Assembly: GCF_037975245.1 (NCBI RefSeq)
Contig: NC_092570.1
Span: 18,799,418-18,863,417 of the forward strand
Origin: Apostichopus japonicus
Taxonomy: Eukaryota; Echinodermata; Holothuroidea; Aspidochirotida; Stichopodidae
Length of the DNA: 64,000 nucleotides
Direction: 5' to 3'
The translations under genes were made by a program, and so were the position numbers. The notes beneath the pieces are model-generated. The model did no database searches. It was not told where the DNA came from and saw only the letters and a program-made list of their open reading frames with translations. How positions within the stretch are numbered: position 1 is the stretch's first letter; each line of letters begins with the position of its first letter. Of the stretch, positions 49,201-61,284 are shown piece by piece.

Positions 49201-52200
49201 TCCAAAGACCTAAGTCTATATAGTCATATATTTCTCATTCATCCCATGCACATCAATGTTTAACAAATTAAAACAGAGATCAAATACACCACAAGGTTAA
49301 ATGGTTAAAGTATGGCCTCTTCCCCTATGGCCTCAAAACCCAGTAAAGACCATCAAGGGGTCCATGTCCCTCAATAATTTTACTGTGGGTGTGATGCTTC
49401 CATGGTGTCATTTTCAACATTACAAAACATATTGTAGGTCTGACTCTAGCCTTCCCTTCCCCTCCCCCCCCCCCATTTCAAATGTGTCAGTGTCCCACTA
49501 TACCTGAACTGACTATTGCAAAGTGCATATATTCTTGTTAACGAATACAGAAATAATCCTGCTGAATTTCTGCTGAAATATCAAATATTAAAACTACACA
49601 CACATATGCCTATAATGTGATATCACAGTGACTTTAATTAAGGCCAAGAGATATCTCTGGTCTGATGAAACAGGGTTTGGGAGTTAATGATGGACTGTTT
49701 CTTCCTATAAATACTGTATATTTTACAACATTAGCGGAATGGGATGTTACTACTGAATGTATGTACGGAACTTGTATTACATAAAGTAGTTAATCTCCCT
49801 ATCATAAGAGCATCAAACGTACACGCTATTATACATGTACACAAATAGTTCAAAAGAGTTCTCATAAATTTGTTATCATTTAGTAAATTAATGCGATGCA
49901 CCAACCCAATTTTTGTAATCGAAAGTCGTAACTTCCGTATAGTATGTCCCTGCATGTAGCATGTCAATTTTGTCACATTTTATATCACCCATAAAACATC
50001 TGGGAATTTAATTAAAATTCTATAAGTTACATAATAACTGTTTTACACCTGACAGCCCATAGCAATATAATATGAATGGCTTCTGATGGATTGAAAGAGA
50101 AGAGGGATATCAAATACACGGTTGATATACAAAACCATACAAAACCATATACAAACACTCAATCCTTACGACAAAATATAGCCGTAAGAATTTAAGCAGC
50201 GAGATAAAATCACACAAGTTACAACAAGGATAATAAAATCACCACAGGCTGACATGCCTCCTTTCCTTGTAGACTGTTAGTCCATTTTAGCTAACTCAGC
50301 CTATTAGTCTTAATTCACTGTAAAACTACACAGCCTCCTTAGGTCCTGTCTTAAAAGCTGATACATCATTTTTGCTTAGGATGTATTTAAAGAGGCTGGT
50401 TACGTTTTGCTAGCAATGTTGGCTTTAGATAACTTGTTACTCCCTCAGTAATTGACAATGTTTTCTCTTCTACCCTCTGTTTTCCTAAGGTGGCCTGACC
50501 CCGATAAGCCATCATTTTGTCAGCTGGTATCTCCACCACTTCCATTATAGTTGTTGGTAATGACTTAACACTGCAACAGTTTGTACTGTAAACTCTTGAT
50601 ATAATTCTCTATATCTTGTTGAATTTAACTCTGCTTGCAGGGCGTGGAGTTAATAGTCTGAATACAGAGACCCATAGGTCTGTCCCTCAGATGCAACACA
50701 AAACTCAATGTGGGAAGAAATAAAACAAAGACCTTTTAATTATGGCCTCAAAATGGCATGTTTCCAATTTTTTTACGAATGGTGTTGACGATCACCCAAG
50801 GGTGCTCTGTTGTTTATATGGAGTTAAATGAGCTTGTTTTGGCAGAGTAATTGGAATTTAATAAAACACTGGATTAACATTAACATTTAGGCCTGCATTG
50901 AGGAACTGACTTACATCATCAATTACAGCCTTTAAAGGAGCATTCCAAAGATTTTAATAGCAAACTTCAAAGATGAATATCTTGAAACCAGACTAGCTTT
51001 AAAGGCATCGAAGACTCGCCCCAAACCGCGCTCTGAAAAAGTTAACTTTCCATTGCTTGCAAGTGAAGTTTTCTGCTTGTCGCTACAAAATGCAGACAGT
51101 AATGAAACATGATACCTTGTTATTTTAGCTGGACCTGAGATGTCCATAGCTGTATCGTTTGTACACTGTGCTGTGGGTATTGAACGCAGCTGTATGTACT
51201 GACTGTACACTAGTCTCTAATTACTGACGGTAGCAAGCTGTGTGTGTATTTTCTGGGAGCGATGGTGGTGTCTAACACTTATGTTACACCTCATTCGAAA
51301 CTAGGTCAGATTACTGGATTAGACGTTTCTTTTTGTGGGAGTCTTCACATCCTTTAAACCATTACTAGCACTCTAATTATTTTCTCTCTTTTTTTCTTGC
51401 ACTATTCTGCCTAAATATATCCTGTAAAAAACAGCAGTCCGTGACTTTTCTGCTTTCACAAGTCAGCAAACATGGGCATGGTACATTGATTTGAAATTAA
51501 TACAGTCTTGATCCACTCCAATCGGGTATCGATCAGATTCACTTGACCTTAGAAAGGAACTACTCTTTAAGATTAAAACAGTTCAGAGAGCTATTAGTCA
51601 ATTAATTAGTACATGATGACATCAGCAACTTTTCTTTTTATTATTATTTTTTAATTTGCAGATTACAGTATAAGCTATGTTTATAGTACTGTATGTTGTA
51701 TATATAGTTTAAAACAACTGGTGTAGCATTAGCTAGGCTTTTGATATCTGTGTTAAAAAAGAAACAGACTTTTTAAAGTCTAGATCAAACAGTGACAAAG
51801 AGAGAGATGCTGTTCACAAACTTGCTTAGTTGTTGCAAAAGCCTCCGTAGATAAATATGCTAAGTTTAAACTAAATTTTTAGCTGTTGCATTTTTCACTA
51901 GGGATCATGACAAACTGAATACAAAACAATTGTTGTGTTGTCTGGGGGTAGGAAGCTTCCAAAAAGTGCAGGGGGGGGCACATCATCAGAGGGTCACTTT
52001 CTCATTCCACAACCAAAACTTGTTATGCTTTAAACCGATACACACCGGCCATATCACTTAAATATATATGATGTGTTAGTATGCTATCAATACTATTATG
52101 GTGCACGTGACTCTATTAAAAATTAACAAAGGCTTAAGATATCCAAACGACAGTTCTTCACCAAAGGGGCACATTTTATTTGCCAGAAGGGCACATTTGC

Positions 52201-54248
52201 TATTTTGGAAAACATTGTGGGGGGGGCAGGTGCCCCAGGGCTCCTACCCCCTGCATGTGTTGTGTCGTCTTGTCTTGTCTAGTCACCAATTCCACATAAA
52301 TTGACAAGAAAATTTGTGACGTTTTCTCCTGCAACTGGAGATATTACATAACACGAAGGCCCATAAACTATACATTTTTATATTGTACCGACGTATTTGA
52401 CAAACATACCTGTCGTGATGTTAATGTGACAAAGGTAACACTATATACTGTACATAGTGGTTTTATGACAAATTGCAATTTGGGAGGACAATTGGACTTA
52501 AAACAACCATAAGAAGAAGTTAGTTTTATTCTGTGTTTTCTACAGGCAAATCTACACAAAATAGATTTCAAGATCTTCCTTTTAAATACAGGGCAGTTGA
52601 AAGTGCATAGTAATTTTGTAACCTTGGTTTTGAACTGACTACTTCTGATGTATCAGAATACAAAGAGAATCCTTAAAATCGGGATTCAATGCTTCAATAC
52701 TTCATAGTTTGATTAACAACTTATGCTTTTATAATTCACCGCCCGTATATGATTAATCAATTTGCTGTGATAATACTGCAACTGTTTTGCTTGTCTCATT
52801 CAATTTGAAGGTCAGATCAAAAAGCAATTTGTTTTTTTTACTAGAAAAATATTATTTTCCCTCTGTGGATAAAGTATGTCATCTGTATTTTATAAAGAAT
52901 TGCAGAAGACATTGTCAGCGCTATTCCATGTGACGATGAAATCGCCAGGCACCTTTATAAAACCTTGATTAACTAAATGTGGTTCCCGCCCACTGAAGTG
53001 ACCAATGTACCTATAAGCATGGATCTCACTAATAGATCCATGCTATAAGATAGGCTGTCTAGCTATTGAAACGTGACATGAACTTCAAGGGCTATGTACT
53101 TTTTTGGGGGACCAGTCTTTAAGGGTTTCCCCATGGTCCACATGCAGCAGATGGTTCCTGGCAGAAATCCATTTCTGTGTATTTAATCCCCCCCCCCTCC
53201 GCTATAAGCGCCTGCACTCAGATACTGGTAATTCGGTCACCTGGAACTTCCAGATGGGTGACAAATTCAAAATGTTCCCCATACCCCTGGTTACGCCACT
53301 TCCCTGGTTACGCCACTCCCCTGGTTACGCCACTCCCCTGCTTACACCACTCACCTGGAAAAGATATGGGTTTTTAAAGGTGATATAGATTCCTGTTACT
53401 CCCGCACATACAAAGAGAAGCAAGGCAATCAGTCCTTTGTTATGATGGTCTCTCTTGGAATGACATTCGAATCTAACAGTGGAAAAAAAATTAAAACACA
53501 CAAAAACAAATGGGTGAAAAATTAATAATGTGGGACAAATTTAAGGCCAACATTTCTGAGAGAGGAAATGAACTGAAATTTCAGTTGTTACTTTTAATAT
53601 CACCAATGGCAATGGCAGTGGTGGGTGCTACGTGGGGCATGAGGGGGAAATTCCCCCAGATTTTCCCCTTGCTACCCTCCTACCCTCCTTACCCCTGTTT
53701 CCCCCAATCAGATCTGCTACTTATCCAAAATATATAGAACTATAGGCTAATACGGTAGTTTGTATTAGAAACACCTTCCAATGCGATGCATTATTGTGAA
53801 AACTTGTCAATTGATAGCACCATTTTACACCTAAGTAACTTTACTTGTAGAAAAAATCCCAAAGACGTAACAAAAATTAATTAATCAAAACTAGAGCCTG
53901 TCGTTGGCAAAACGGCCGTAAAAATTGAATTCTGAGTTGGTTTGTCTCTCTTTCTTAATTAATATCAACAAGTTAAGGCATCACAGACACACACACACAC
54001 AGACACGCCATCACCCGCATAGATTTCCTTTACCTCCAGCAAGGATTTCAAAAGCTAAGGAGTTAGTGAGGGAACACTTTTTTTTGTCAACATAAACAGA
54101 GACCTAACAGTGGAAACAGGAAAAATCAGTACGACCGACTGATTTGTGTGAATGACTCCCGGAGCGACATTTCTCTCAGATACGCATTGACTCACATGCA
54201 GTAGAGGAAGAGGCAGGACCCCCAGATCATCGGAAGTTCATCTAGGAG
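34142..54248 (-). CDS. ACER3: Alkaline ceramidase (ACER3-like), 3' seven exons
   Basis: Exons in transcript order: 54248-54196, 53472-53355, 48755-48700, 46563-46456, 41585-41481, 35782-35737, 34264-34142 (stop TGA). All borders are GT..AG, all phases fit, and they join into 202 codons. The product is the C-terminal three quarters of a multi-pass membrane ceramidase, which cleaves ceramide to sphingosine and fatty acid in the Golgi or ER. Diagnostic motifs are LLDELPMIW (carries the family's zinc-site aspartate), ILWNIDNHFC, and QLHAWWHVL with both zinc-binding histidines (HAWWH). ELPMI and WNIDN favour ACER3 over ACER1/2. Hydrophobic segments match the family's membrane helices. The tail, rich in Lys, Asn and His, ends NKNHYD. 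The N-terminal exons, with the first zinc histidine and the calcium-site acidic residues, were not found and should lie beyond 64000. No disabling change is visible. Confidence 0.9.
34265..35736 (-). other. Ceramidase last intron
   Basis: This intron of about 1.47 kb holds G-rich runs near 34420 and 35600 and no recognised element. Confidence 0.7.
38679..38912. mobile_element. TTAA-flanked small element, family 2 copy 1
   Basis: TTAA flanks both ends (38675-38678 and 38913-38916). The ends GGTAGTCAGTATAGGCCC and its inverted counterpart GGGGCCAATACATCATACC are imperfect inverted repeats. A close copy lies at 56433-56677 with the same boundaries, which confirms the limits. TTAA targets are typical of piggyBac-like elements; no transposase is present. 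Confidence 0.7.
40361..40448. repeat. (TA)n microsatellite, interrupted
   Basis: Two TA runs are separated by TGTAATAGAA. The coding-looking YIYIYI frames are artefacts of it. Confidence 0.95.
41889..42161 (+). CDS. Unassigned frame inside ceramidase intron, opposite strand
   Basis: Ninety codons, beginning MAIYAAPTTIHLRSLPPDDEN and containing the tryptophan-rich NGQWSWKQGSD, give a protein-like composition richer in Glu, Asp and Pro than chance frames nearby. There is no recognisable domain, promoter or supporting splice partner. It may be a decayed retrocopy or chance. Confidence 0.2.
   Translation: MAIYAAPTTIHLRSLPPDDENVCGESTQQMPQKMELTENGQWSWKQGSDIPVREKGGCFESKMKWMDTTYMYLDDHDKDLSQTSRRVTGS
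43060..43197. repeat. (TA)n and (CA)n compound microsatellite
   Basis: TATA, TACACA and a final pure TA run form one low-complexity block; frames through it are artefacts. Confidence 0.95.
44222..45753. repeat. Satellite with about 24-bp monomers and a 251-bp higher-order unit
   Basis: Monomers are variants of CATCCAGCTTAACTTAATCC. They are organised in a longer period: TAATCAATACAACCAGCATA occurs at 44251, 44507, 44758, 45009 and 45260, that is 256, 251, 251 and 251 bases apart. After about 45400 the higher-order pattern breaks down into simple monomers. The array lies wholly within a ceramidase intron. Confidence 0.92.
46564..48699 (-). other. Ceramidase intron between the WNIDN and AAYGTLV exons
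   Basis: About 2.1 kb; holds a short tandem repeat at 46917-47020 and otherwise nothing recognised. Confidence 0.7.
46917..47020. repeat. Tandem repeat, about five 22-24 bp units
   Basis: Units are variants of CTCAACCATCCTCCAATACC followed by TAA. Confidence 0.85.
51003..51353. mobile_element. TTAA-flanked small element, family 1 copy 1
   Basis: TTAA lies on both sides (50999-51002, 51354-51357). The ends AGGCATCGAAGACTCGC and GGGAGTCTTCACATCCT are inverted repeats. The interior matches 59600-59964 at high identity with a few short indels. The TTAA target suggests piggyBac-like mobilisation; no transposase is present. Confidence 0.8.
53016..53044. repeat. Perfect 11-bp-stem hairpin in ceramidase intron
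   Basis: AGCATGGATCT and AGATCCATGCT pair around the 7-base loop CACTAAT. No clear flanking duplication is present. Confidence 0.6.
53281..53354 (-). repeat. Minisatellite of 18-19 bp units abutting a splice donor
   Basis: On the minus strand the exon ends CCAG and the intron starts GTGAGTGGTGTAAG. Next come about four units of CAGGGGAGTGGCGTAAC, in which GG replaces the donor GT. The true donor is thus the outermost, intact member of the array. Confidence 0.75.
53473..54195 (-). other. Ceramidase intron between the LLDELPM and FECHSKR exons
   Basis: About 0.7 kb with a short CA run near 53988-54000; nothing else recognised. Confidence 0.75.
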
Positions 54249-55812
54249 CTACGGAGGAAAGGAAAGACAACAATCACTTAAAAAAAAGACTTATGTAATT
54301 GTGGAAGACATGGAAAACATGTGTTTCGTGCAGTGCTAGCCAAACAATGACCTGCCTAAGATGCTTAGTCGCTGACAGCCGTTGTTTCTAAGTACATAAT
54401 AGCCAGCACTAGGGAACAAGGCTTTTGTTGTTGTGGTAAATGTTTGCTTTTTGTTTTACATTTTGACATGTATCACTTAGAATAATGTGAAATGAAACCT
54501 TGTATTAAATCTAATATACAGACTGATGGTGAGAAATCATTTGTTTTCATATTTTATTTCAGCCACCGCCGCCGCATTCTCAGGTTTGATTGTAAGGCAA
54601 CCGATGTACAGTAGATCATGCAGCTGGTCTACAGCAGAATATCGTGACCAGAAGAAAAATCTCTGAATGAGAAGGAAATATGTTCTGTTCACATTATACT
54701 TGGTTCTCCCATCGTGTCAAGAGCGAACCAATCAGTAAAGCGATGAGTAACTTGAGACTTAACAATGATCTGATTAATTTCCATTTAAGTACAGAATAGT
54801 ACTGTGTGTCATTTGCAATTTTACACAGGCTTGAAAACTCCTCAAAGCTAACTTGATAAGTTATGAGGTTACAACCAATTTACTGAAAACACTTTTAAAC
54901 ACTTTTTGAAAACACTTTTATAGTGAGTTCTGTCAGAGGTTCAAAATAAAATAAAAATTCTTGAAAGTTTGTGTCAAATTTTAATGTAAAGTCTGTGTTA
55001 TTATTATTATGTTTCATTGGCAACATTTGGCATTGTTTACAGCTTTCTTGAATCCAAAGTAGCATATTGTTGGATACAATAAGGTATTAACAGAGATAGG
55101 TTTTCAAGTACAGTACCTTAGATATGCCCTTAATGGGGTATAGGGTGAGTTTCCATGGTGCCACAAAATAGCAACAAGTCCCAGGCAAACTGCCAACTTA
55201 TATTCAAGTGATATTCCATTGTAATATCTGTATACAGCTATTACCCGTGTAATTACAAGGGATATGCATGACTTCACACGAATGTGTTCGGACTGTTGAA
55301 TTTACAGCGTGGACTTGTATAATTGGTACTTTGGTAAATATCCCTAAAATAGCACATGGGCCCTCGATCTGGAATCAATTGTTCAAGAGAGTGAAGCATA
55401 TTATTTGTTGTGATTGTTGTTCACGGTATGGCTGTGAGTGAATTGTGAATTTTAAGCAAGAATTTAAGCAATTACAGACCGTACACTGTTCTTTTATGTG
55501 CTGTGAAAAGAAGACCTAAATTCTATATATATACATGTGAACTGGAATTTTGTCAATGTGTTTTTTTATTGGCCTTGTCAATTAAACACTGAAAAGAAAA
55601 ATCCTATTCGAGGTTGTAACCTTGAAAATTAAGGTTACCGCCCTTTTGTAAAGTATTAAATTTGTAACAAAGAAACAAAAACAAAAAATAAATCCAACAG
55701 CTAGATAAGCAAAAATTCCATATCGCGACAATGAAAACATATATAGGCACACATCACTTTTCTTATCACCAAGATTTCAAAACTTACTGGATTGCATATT
55801 TACGGTTGACGA

Positions 55813-56026
55813 GCTTACCTGTCTCCCCACTCTCATCCTACAGTGCCCAGAACGAACTGGTAAACTTTTAACACTGTGCGCCCTCTATGTCCGGACCTCT
55901 CCGGTCAATGCCCTTCCTTCTCATGATACCACCTCCCCTTCCCAAAGTGACTTCCCTGTTAAAGTTAACCAGTTCATCTAGGCACGGCAGGGCAAGAGTG
56001 CTAAGGTTGTGGAGAGACAGGTAAGC
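55813..56026. mobile_element. Small foldback element with GCTTACCTGTCTC ends
   Basis: The left end GCTTACCTGTCTCCCCAC and right end GTGGAGAGACAGGTAAGC are inverted repeats of 18 bases with one mismatch. Related blocks near 340-500, 1700-1890 and 31880-32046 share the right-hand motif. No clear target duplication was found. Confidence 0.6.
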
Positions 56027-56432
56027 GAGGAGCGAAGTAAATTACATATAACTGTGTTTGGTCAGGAGAAGATATACTGTACAATTTCTACTTCAGGTTT
56101 GATTAGTAACAGAGTTGACTGCGCACCAAATTCCAGACAGCTAATTGTCAATAAATTGCCCAATTTATGTAGCAAGACTCCCTTTAACCCATGGCACAGA
56201 CAGCAAATTTCTATTGGTTCCCATGCCAAGGACTTTATCTTTTCAAGTAATTTCAAGTAATTTATCCTTTCAAGTAACTTTCCCTTGTAATTATCTCGAT
56301 CAGGGCTCAAAAATATCAGCTGCGATATTTGTGACGGACAAACAGCTATATCAGCAAGCTGTTGGAATTGTAAAAAACTGGTGCATCTTATGGTTTTGGG
56401 AAGGATTATGTGCACTGTTTTCTCTCACTTAA

Positions 56433-56677
56433 AGGTTGTCAGTATAGGCCCCAAATTATAGCACGTTATGATTGCTAGAAGTTGTCAAAAAGTACTTTCC
56501 TGGAGGTCTTTACTCTCCAAATTGTTCTCAGACATTTTTAAGGAACACACAAGACGACTGAATGTCCTAGTGATGAAAATTTCCTCAAAGGTTGTAATAA
56601 AAAACAGTTTAAGAATTTTGACCAAAAGGTGACCATATTTGAATATCTAGCATATTTGGGGGCAATACATCATACCT
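56433..56677. mobile_element. TTAA-flanked small element, family 2 copy 2
   Basis: TTAA lies on both sides (56429-56432, 56678-56681). The ends AGGTTGTCAGTATAGGCCCC and GGGGGCAATACATCATACCT are imperfect inverted repeats. The interior matches 38679-38912, including TTTCCTGGAGGTCTTTACTC. Confidence 0.78.
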
Positions 56678-59599
56678 TTAAGAAAAAAAACTGCTTTAAA
56701 TTTCTTTTTGAAAATTGCCTTTGTACCCTTTCGAAAGCTGAAAAACTTCCTGTGGTTTTAGGCGTTACCATTTCAATAAAACTCCAAGCTCTAAAATTAG
56801 TTACTTTGCTCCTCCCAATCCTTAATTCGAGCCCTGTAATACATATCCTCGTCACTGTACAGCTTCACAGAGGAAGGATGCATCATTGAGATATTAGTTC
56901 CCTTTTTGGGGCTGATGATATTCCAATGGATTTGTAAACGGTCGGAATTATTGCTGTTATTTAAGAGTGTATAGCATTACAAGTTTCCTTTTTCATCGAT
57001 ATCAGCTGGGTGTTGCAACCTAACACTCGTTGACACTGATACGTGTACTACTGACACTTAAATGGTCAACAAGACCGGCTTCAAATTTTAGCCAGCTAAC
57101 TATTGCTTAAAATATATTTCAAGAGACCCACCCGGAGGATTGCTGGCTCTTGAGTTATTCCGAGAACTTGAAGGATGTCAGATGTCTAAGTGAAGGTTTA
57201 AAGGAGAGGGGAGGCCGTGGGAGGGGGGGGGGGGGAGGGCAGAGATATGAAATTTTAAGTGTTAGCATCAGTGACTGTTACTTGATTTCTGGCATATTTT
57301 GGGGTTATGACTAATTACATATAAGCTGATACACATACTGTACTTTCTGATAGGATCACAGAAGGGTAGGATAGTCTACTGTACATTCATAACAATATCA
57401 CAAAACTAAGTCAAGCAGATCTACTGTGAACATTATATTCTTTGAAACATCTTAGTTTAATACATCTGTTATTAAACCTGAAACTAGCAACACCAGTGGC
57501 CATATTATCAACATGGGATTGTTCCCAAGCAGCACACCATGTTGGCCTTGCAACTGAACCAAAACTCCAATCTTCTTTGAATTCTCTCATTTGAATAAGC
57601 ATGAACGTAGATCTAAAAATCTTACACTGCTTGATATCAGACACCTAGATGAAAAAGGGAATTTCATTCTACATAAATACCTCAATGTTCAATGCTGGAG
57701 GTATAATCAATAAATTAACACAATCAATTATATCACGTTTGACTGAATGAAATATTCGAACTATATATCTCCATTTTTGAACCCAAAATGTTTTAGATCA
57801 AAGTGTGGCTGTGCCAAGGGAGAGCGTATATATCACAAAAAGACCAAACTACAATAACAAGGCCACATGTGCAATATAAGCCTTAAATAATCAATATTTT
57901 TCTCTATTCAACTATGCTTACTCAGCCAGATCAGGTACAAGACCATAGGACTCTTACCATAGCAATCTTTGTCTTTGATAGCAACCTTCATATAATAACA
58001 AAGACCAGCTGTGCAGGCAAATGTGTCACCAATCAATTAACATTGTACTACTGTAATTCAACACTTCTTCTCCACACTGGTTACAGATCACTGATACCAG
58101 ATAGAACCAGATAGAAACTCACTAGAAATAATACCCATTACATGGAGGGAAATTCCTTGGGCAGTTGTTAGCTTGTGGAGCATGGAGGTAAAAACAGAAG
58201 CATATCAATGAAAATAGATTTGCTGTCTGCAGCACTTCCACTGCATGTGCACAGTCCAATTGCATTGTGCCCGCTGAGCTATACAGTATATTGTTTACGT
58301 ATTTGTTAAGGTTCACTGCACTCATTTGACCTCCATCTAACTTTGATTAACAAAATACTCTTCAGCCTCATGCTTGGTACTGTATTTCTCGACAGATTTA
58401 GAAAACTTTTAATTGTGCTTTTCTAGTAGATTAGGGTTGATGAGAACAAGGGTAATTAGGTCTCTGAGTCAAAATGATACTGCCTATATCAAACACAGTT
58501 CTAGGTATATATGAGTCAAGGTCAATAAAAAAAAGATTAAAAGAAGTGAACTGTTTTGACGATAGAAACGTTTGTAGTCAACTTGATAAATAAAAAATAA
58601 AAACCAAACACTGTGCGGTGCTTCACATTGTCGAAATTGATCACAAATTAAGGCTGCTTGCCTTTGCTATACTTGTGTCAAATACAACAATTAAATCAGG
58701 AAAATAAGGATCTAACAAATCTATGAATATTAAGGAAGCATTAGTCCTATATAGGCTGAGCCAACTGACAAAAGGTGTAATTTCAAACCGATATAGCACT
58801 TTGGCATAATTTAGCAGTTTGTGGGGTGAACGTGTAGCTTGAAATAGTTTCTAAATAGTTTAGTTTGAAAGAGAGTTAGTCTTGTTTCGATCGAGGTCAT
58901 AACATGTGCAGGACTATTCATGCAATTTTGCAACAATCAATCTAACGCAGCAAACTCGTCTAAAAAAATGGATGATATTCTTAAAGTTAATTTTCAATTA
59001 TGATTTCATCGGTCCAGGTGAGATTCAGATAAAAGATTGTACCAGATGAAGATTTATTAAGTGCTTTGTCTTTCATTCGATGGTCTGAATCATTAATTAC
59101 CAATTAGGCAGATTAGCCTACCGTGTCATAAGGACCCACCCGGAACTGGTGTGCTTCTGTGTGAGTGCATGGTTTCGAAACCTCCGCCGAGGTGATATAT
59201 GCCAAATGCCTTTGATTGTTTCAAGGCCCCAGCAGCTGCCTGTTGGATCACTGAGCCAGAAGTAATTTATGCCTCCTTTAAATTACCATCAGCTTGTGCC
59301 AAAATTCATTGCATTTAATGGAAATTTGATGCTTCTAATGAAGTTGCATATAAGGGTATCGCTTTAATCATAAATGTTTCATGAGTTGAAGAGTTTTATA
59401 TAATTCCCTTGGCTTGTGATGTCACATTAGTAAAAAGATCCAACCAATTCACACTACATTATTTACGATTATTATTAAAGTACAGTACAACCGAGTGTCT
59501 TATATTAATGTTAATTTTGACCTGCTCTATATACAACTTCATCCTCTAAATCCTCTAATTCTAGTAAATGGGTTAACCCACAGATCAAATGTTCCTTAA

Positions 59600-59964
59600 A
59601 GGCATTGAAGACTCGCCCCAAACTGCAAGCGCCCATCTGAAAAAGTTAACTTTCCATTGCTTGCAAGTGAAGTTTTGTTCGTGTCGCTACAAAATGCAGA
59701 CAGTACAGTAATGAATCGTGATACCTTGTTTTCTTAAGCTGGACCTGAGATGTCCATTGCTGTATCGTTTACACACTGTGCTGTGGGTATTGACCGCAGC
59801 TGTATGTACTGACTGTACACTAGTGTCTAATTACCGACGGTAGCAAGCTGAGTGTGTATTTTCTGGGATCGATGGTGGTGTCGAACACTTCTGTTACACC
59901 TCATTCGAAACTAGGTCAGATTACCGGCATGAGACATTTCTTTGTGCGCGAGTCTTCACTCCCT
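59600..59964. mobile_element. TTAA-flanked small element, family 1 copy 2
   Basis: TTAA lies on both sides (59596-59599, 59965-59968). The ends AGGCATTGAAGACTCGC and GCGAGTCTTCACTCCCT are inverted. It is nearly colinear with 51003-51353. Confidence 0.82.
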
Positions 59965-61284
59965 TTAATCCTCTAATTCTAGTATTTGGGTTAACCCACA
60001 TATGTTTCTTTAAGGTACACATGTTGCAATTCTCAGACTACACTTATTACAAACCAACCTCCATCCCTAGATGAAATGAACTCAGCTGTGCTTTTCACTA
60101 ATTGAATTCCCCAAGCGACAGCTATCGAAACACTAACTATTTTATTAGCTTGTTGTAAAACATGCAGCTGGCTCAAATACTATGCGATAAGTCCCATAAA
60201 AAACCCCACAATGATGTATGTAGCCTACAGGATACTATGATACTTCAGAGAAGATGAGAAATTAAAGCATTATCTTATGCTCCGCAAACATTGCAATAGG
60301 CTGCCGTCAAGTGATTGAACTTAACACCAGACTTGTTCATTCATGAAATGACTGCTAACAACAGCTATTAATGCGAACAACCAAAATTTGTACTAAATAT
60401 TTTGAAATTCCCCCTTGCAGCAGCTAGTGAAATAACAGACTATTATATTAACTAGTTGTAAAGTATGCAGCATTTTCAAAACTTTTGAGAGCACAGCAGA
60501 TCCACAACCATGTACCCCTGTAGATCTAGTGTACAGCCTACAGGGTACAATACCACACTTTCAGAGAAGAGTAGGACTACCAGCATTAATCATATCTGCA
60601 GCAGACATTGCTTATCACCAGGGACTTGCTTATTCATGACTGCTAATAATGACTATTGATCATATAAATGAGAGACCAAAGTTTGCACTTTTTCTGTTGT
60701 GAAGAAATGTGAGTTGGTATTGAGCATAGTAGGTCCCTGCTGTACGACTTTGTAAATCACCTTCAAGCAGGCTTTCCATACATTTGGTTGCCAATTTACT
60801 ATAATTTTCCCAAACTTAAGTAGTATCATGATTTAATAGTATGTGTGCTGTATGGGAAAATTATAATCAGAGACATAGATTGATCAAATTAAATTATGAG
60901 ACTCTCCAAGCTTAATCTGATTAAATATAACCACTCGTTATAAATGAATAACTCGACTTGATTTACAAAAACAAAATTGGTCAACCAAATGTCTGTATAT
61001 AATTATACAAAATTATTATTTGTCAACACAGGATAGAAGACAGACAAGAGGACTGAAGTAGATCAGTATAGTTTTCCAAGTTTTGAGCTTTTCCGCTCTT
61101 ATACTTTACTGATCTCTTTTCTGAAGCAAAACTCGACAGGTACTAATAGTTTATAAAAACTGCATTCTTATGAGACTTGAGTATCGAGTACCAAAAAGTA
61201 ACCAAAATTAATGCTGGGCTGCATTGAGGTCTTCAATACAAAAATAGTGGTCTGCTTCAGATGGGACTGCTTTAAAATAATTAA

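Larger units (their letters stand above)
48756..53354 (-). other. Ceramidase intron between the AAYGTLV and FECHSKR exons
   Basis: About 4.6 kb. It holds a TTAA-flanked element (51003-51353), a perfect 11-bp-stem hairpin (53016-53044) and a donor-like minisatellite that abuts the upstream exon (53281-53354). A TCCTATATAGCGCA..AATGCGCTCTA block near 49075-49120 resembles inverted ends of another old repeat. Confidence 0.65.

Noticed and set aside
55797-55823. Tiny ceramidase exon reading LVNRKYAIQ on the minus strand
   Set aside because: A GTAAGT follows it, but the supposed acceptor is purine-rich and lies in the end of the 55813-56026 foldback.
56062-56415. 117-residue minus-strand frame
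   Set aside because: It abuts the foldback, its counterpart on the other strand is equally open, and no family or splice logic is visible.
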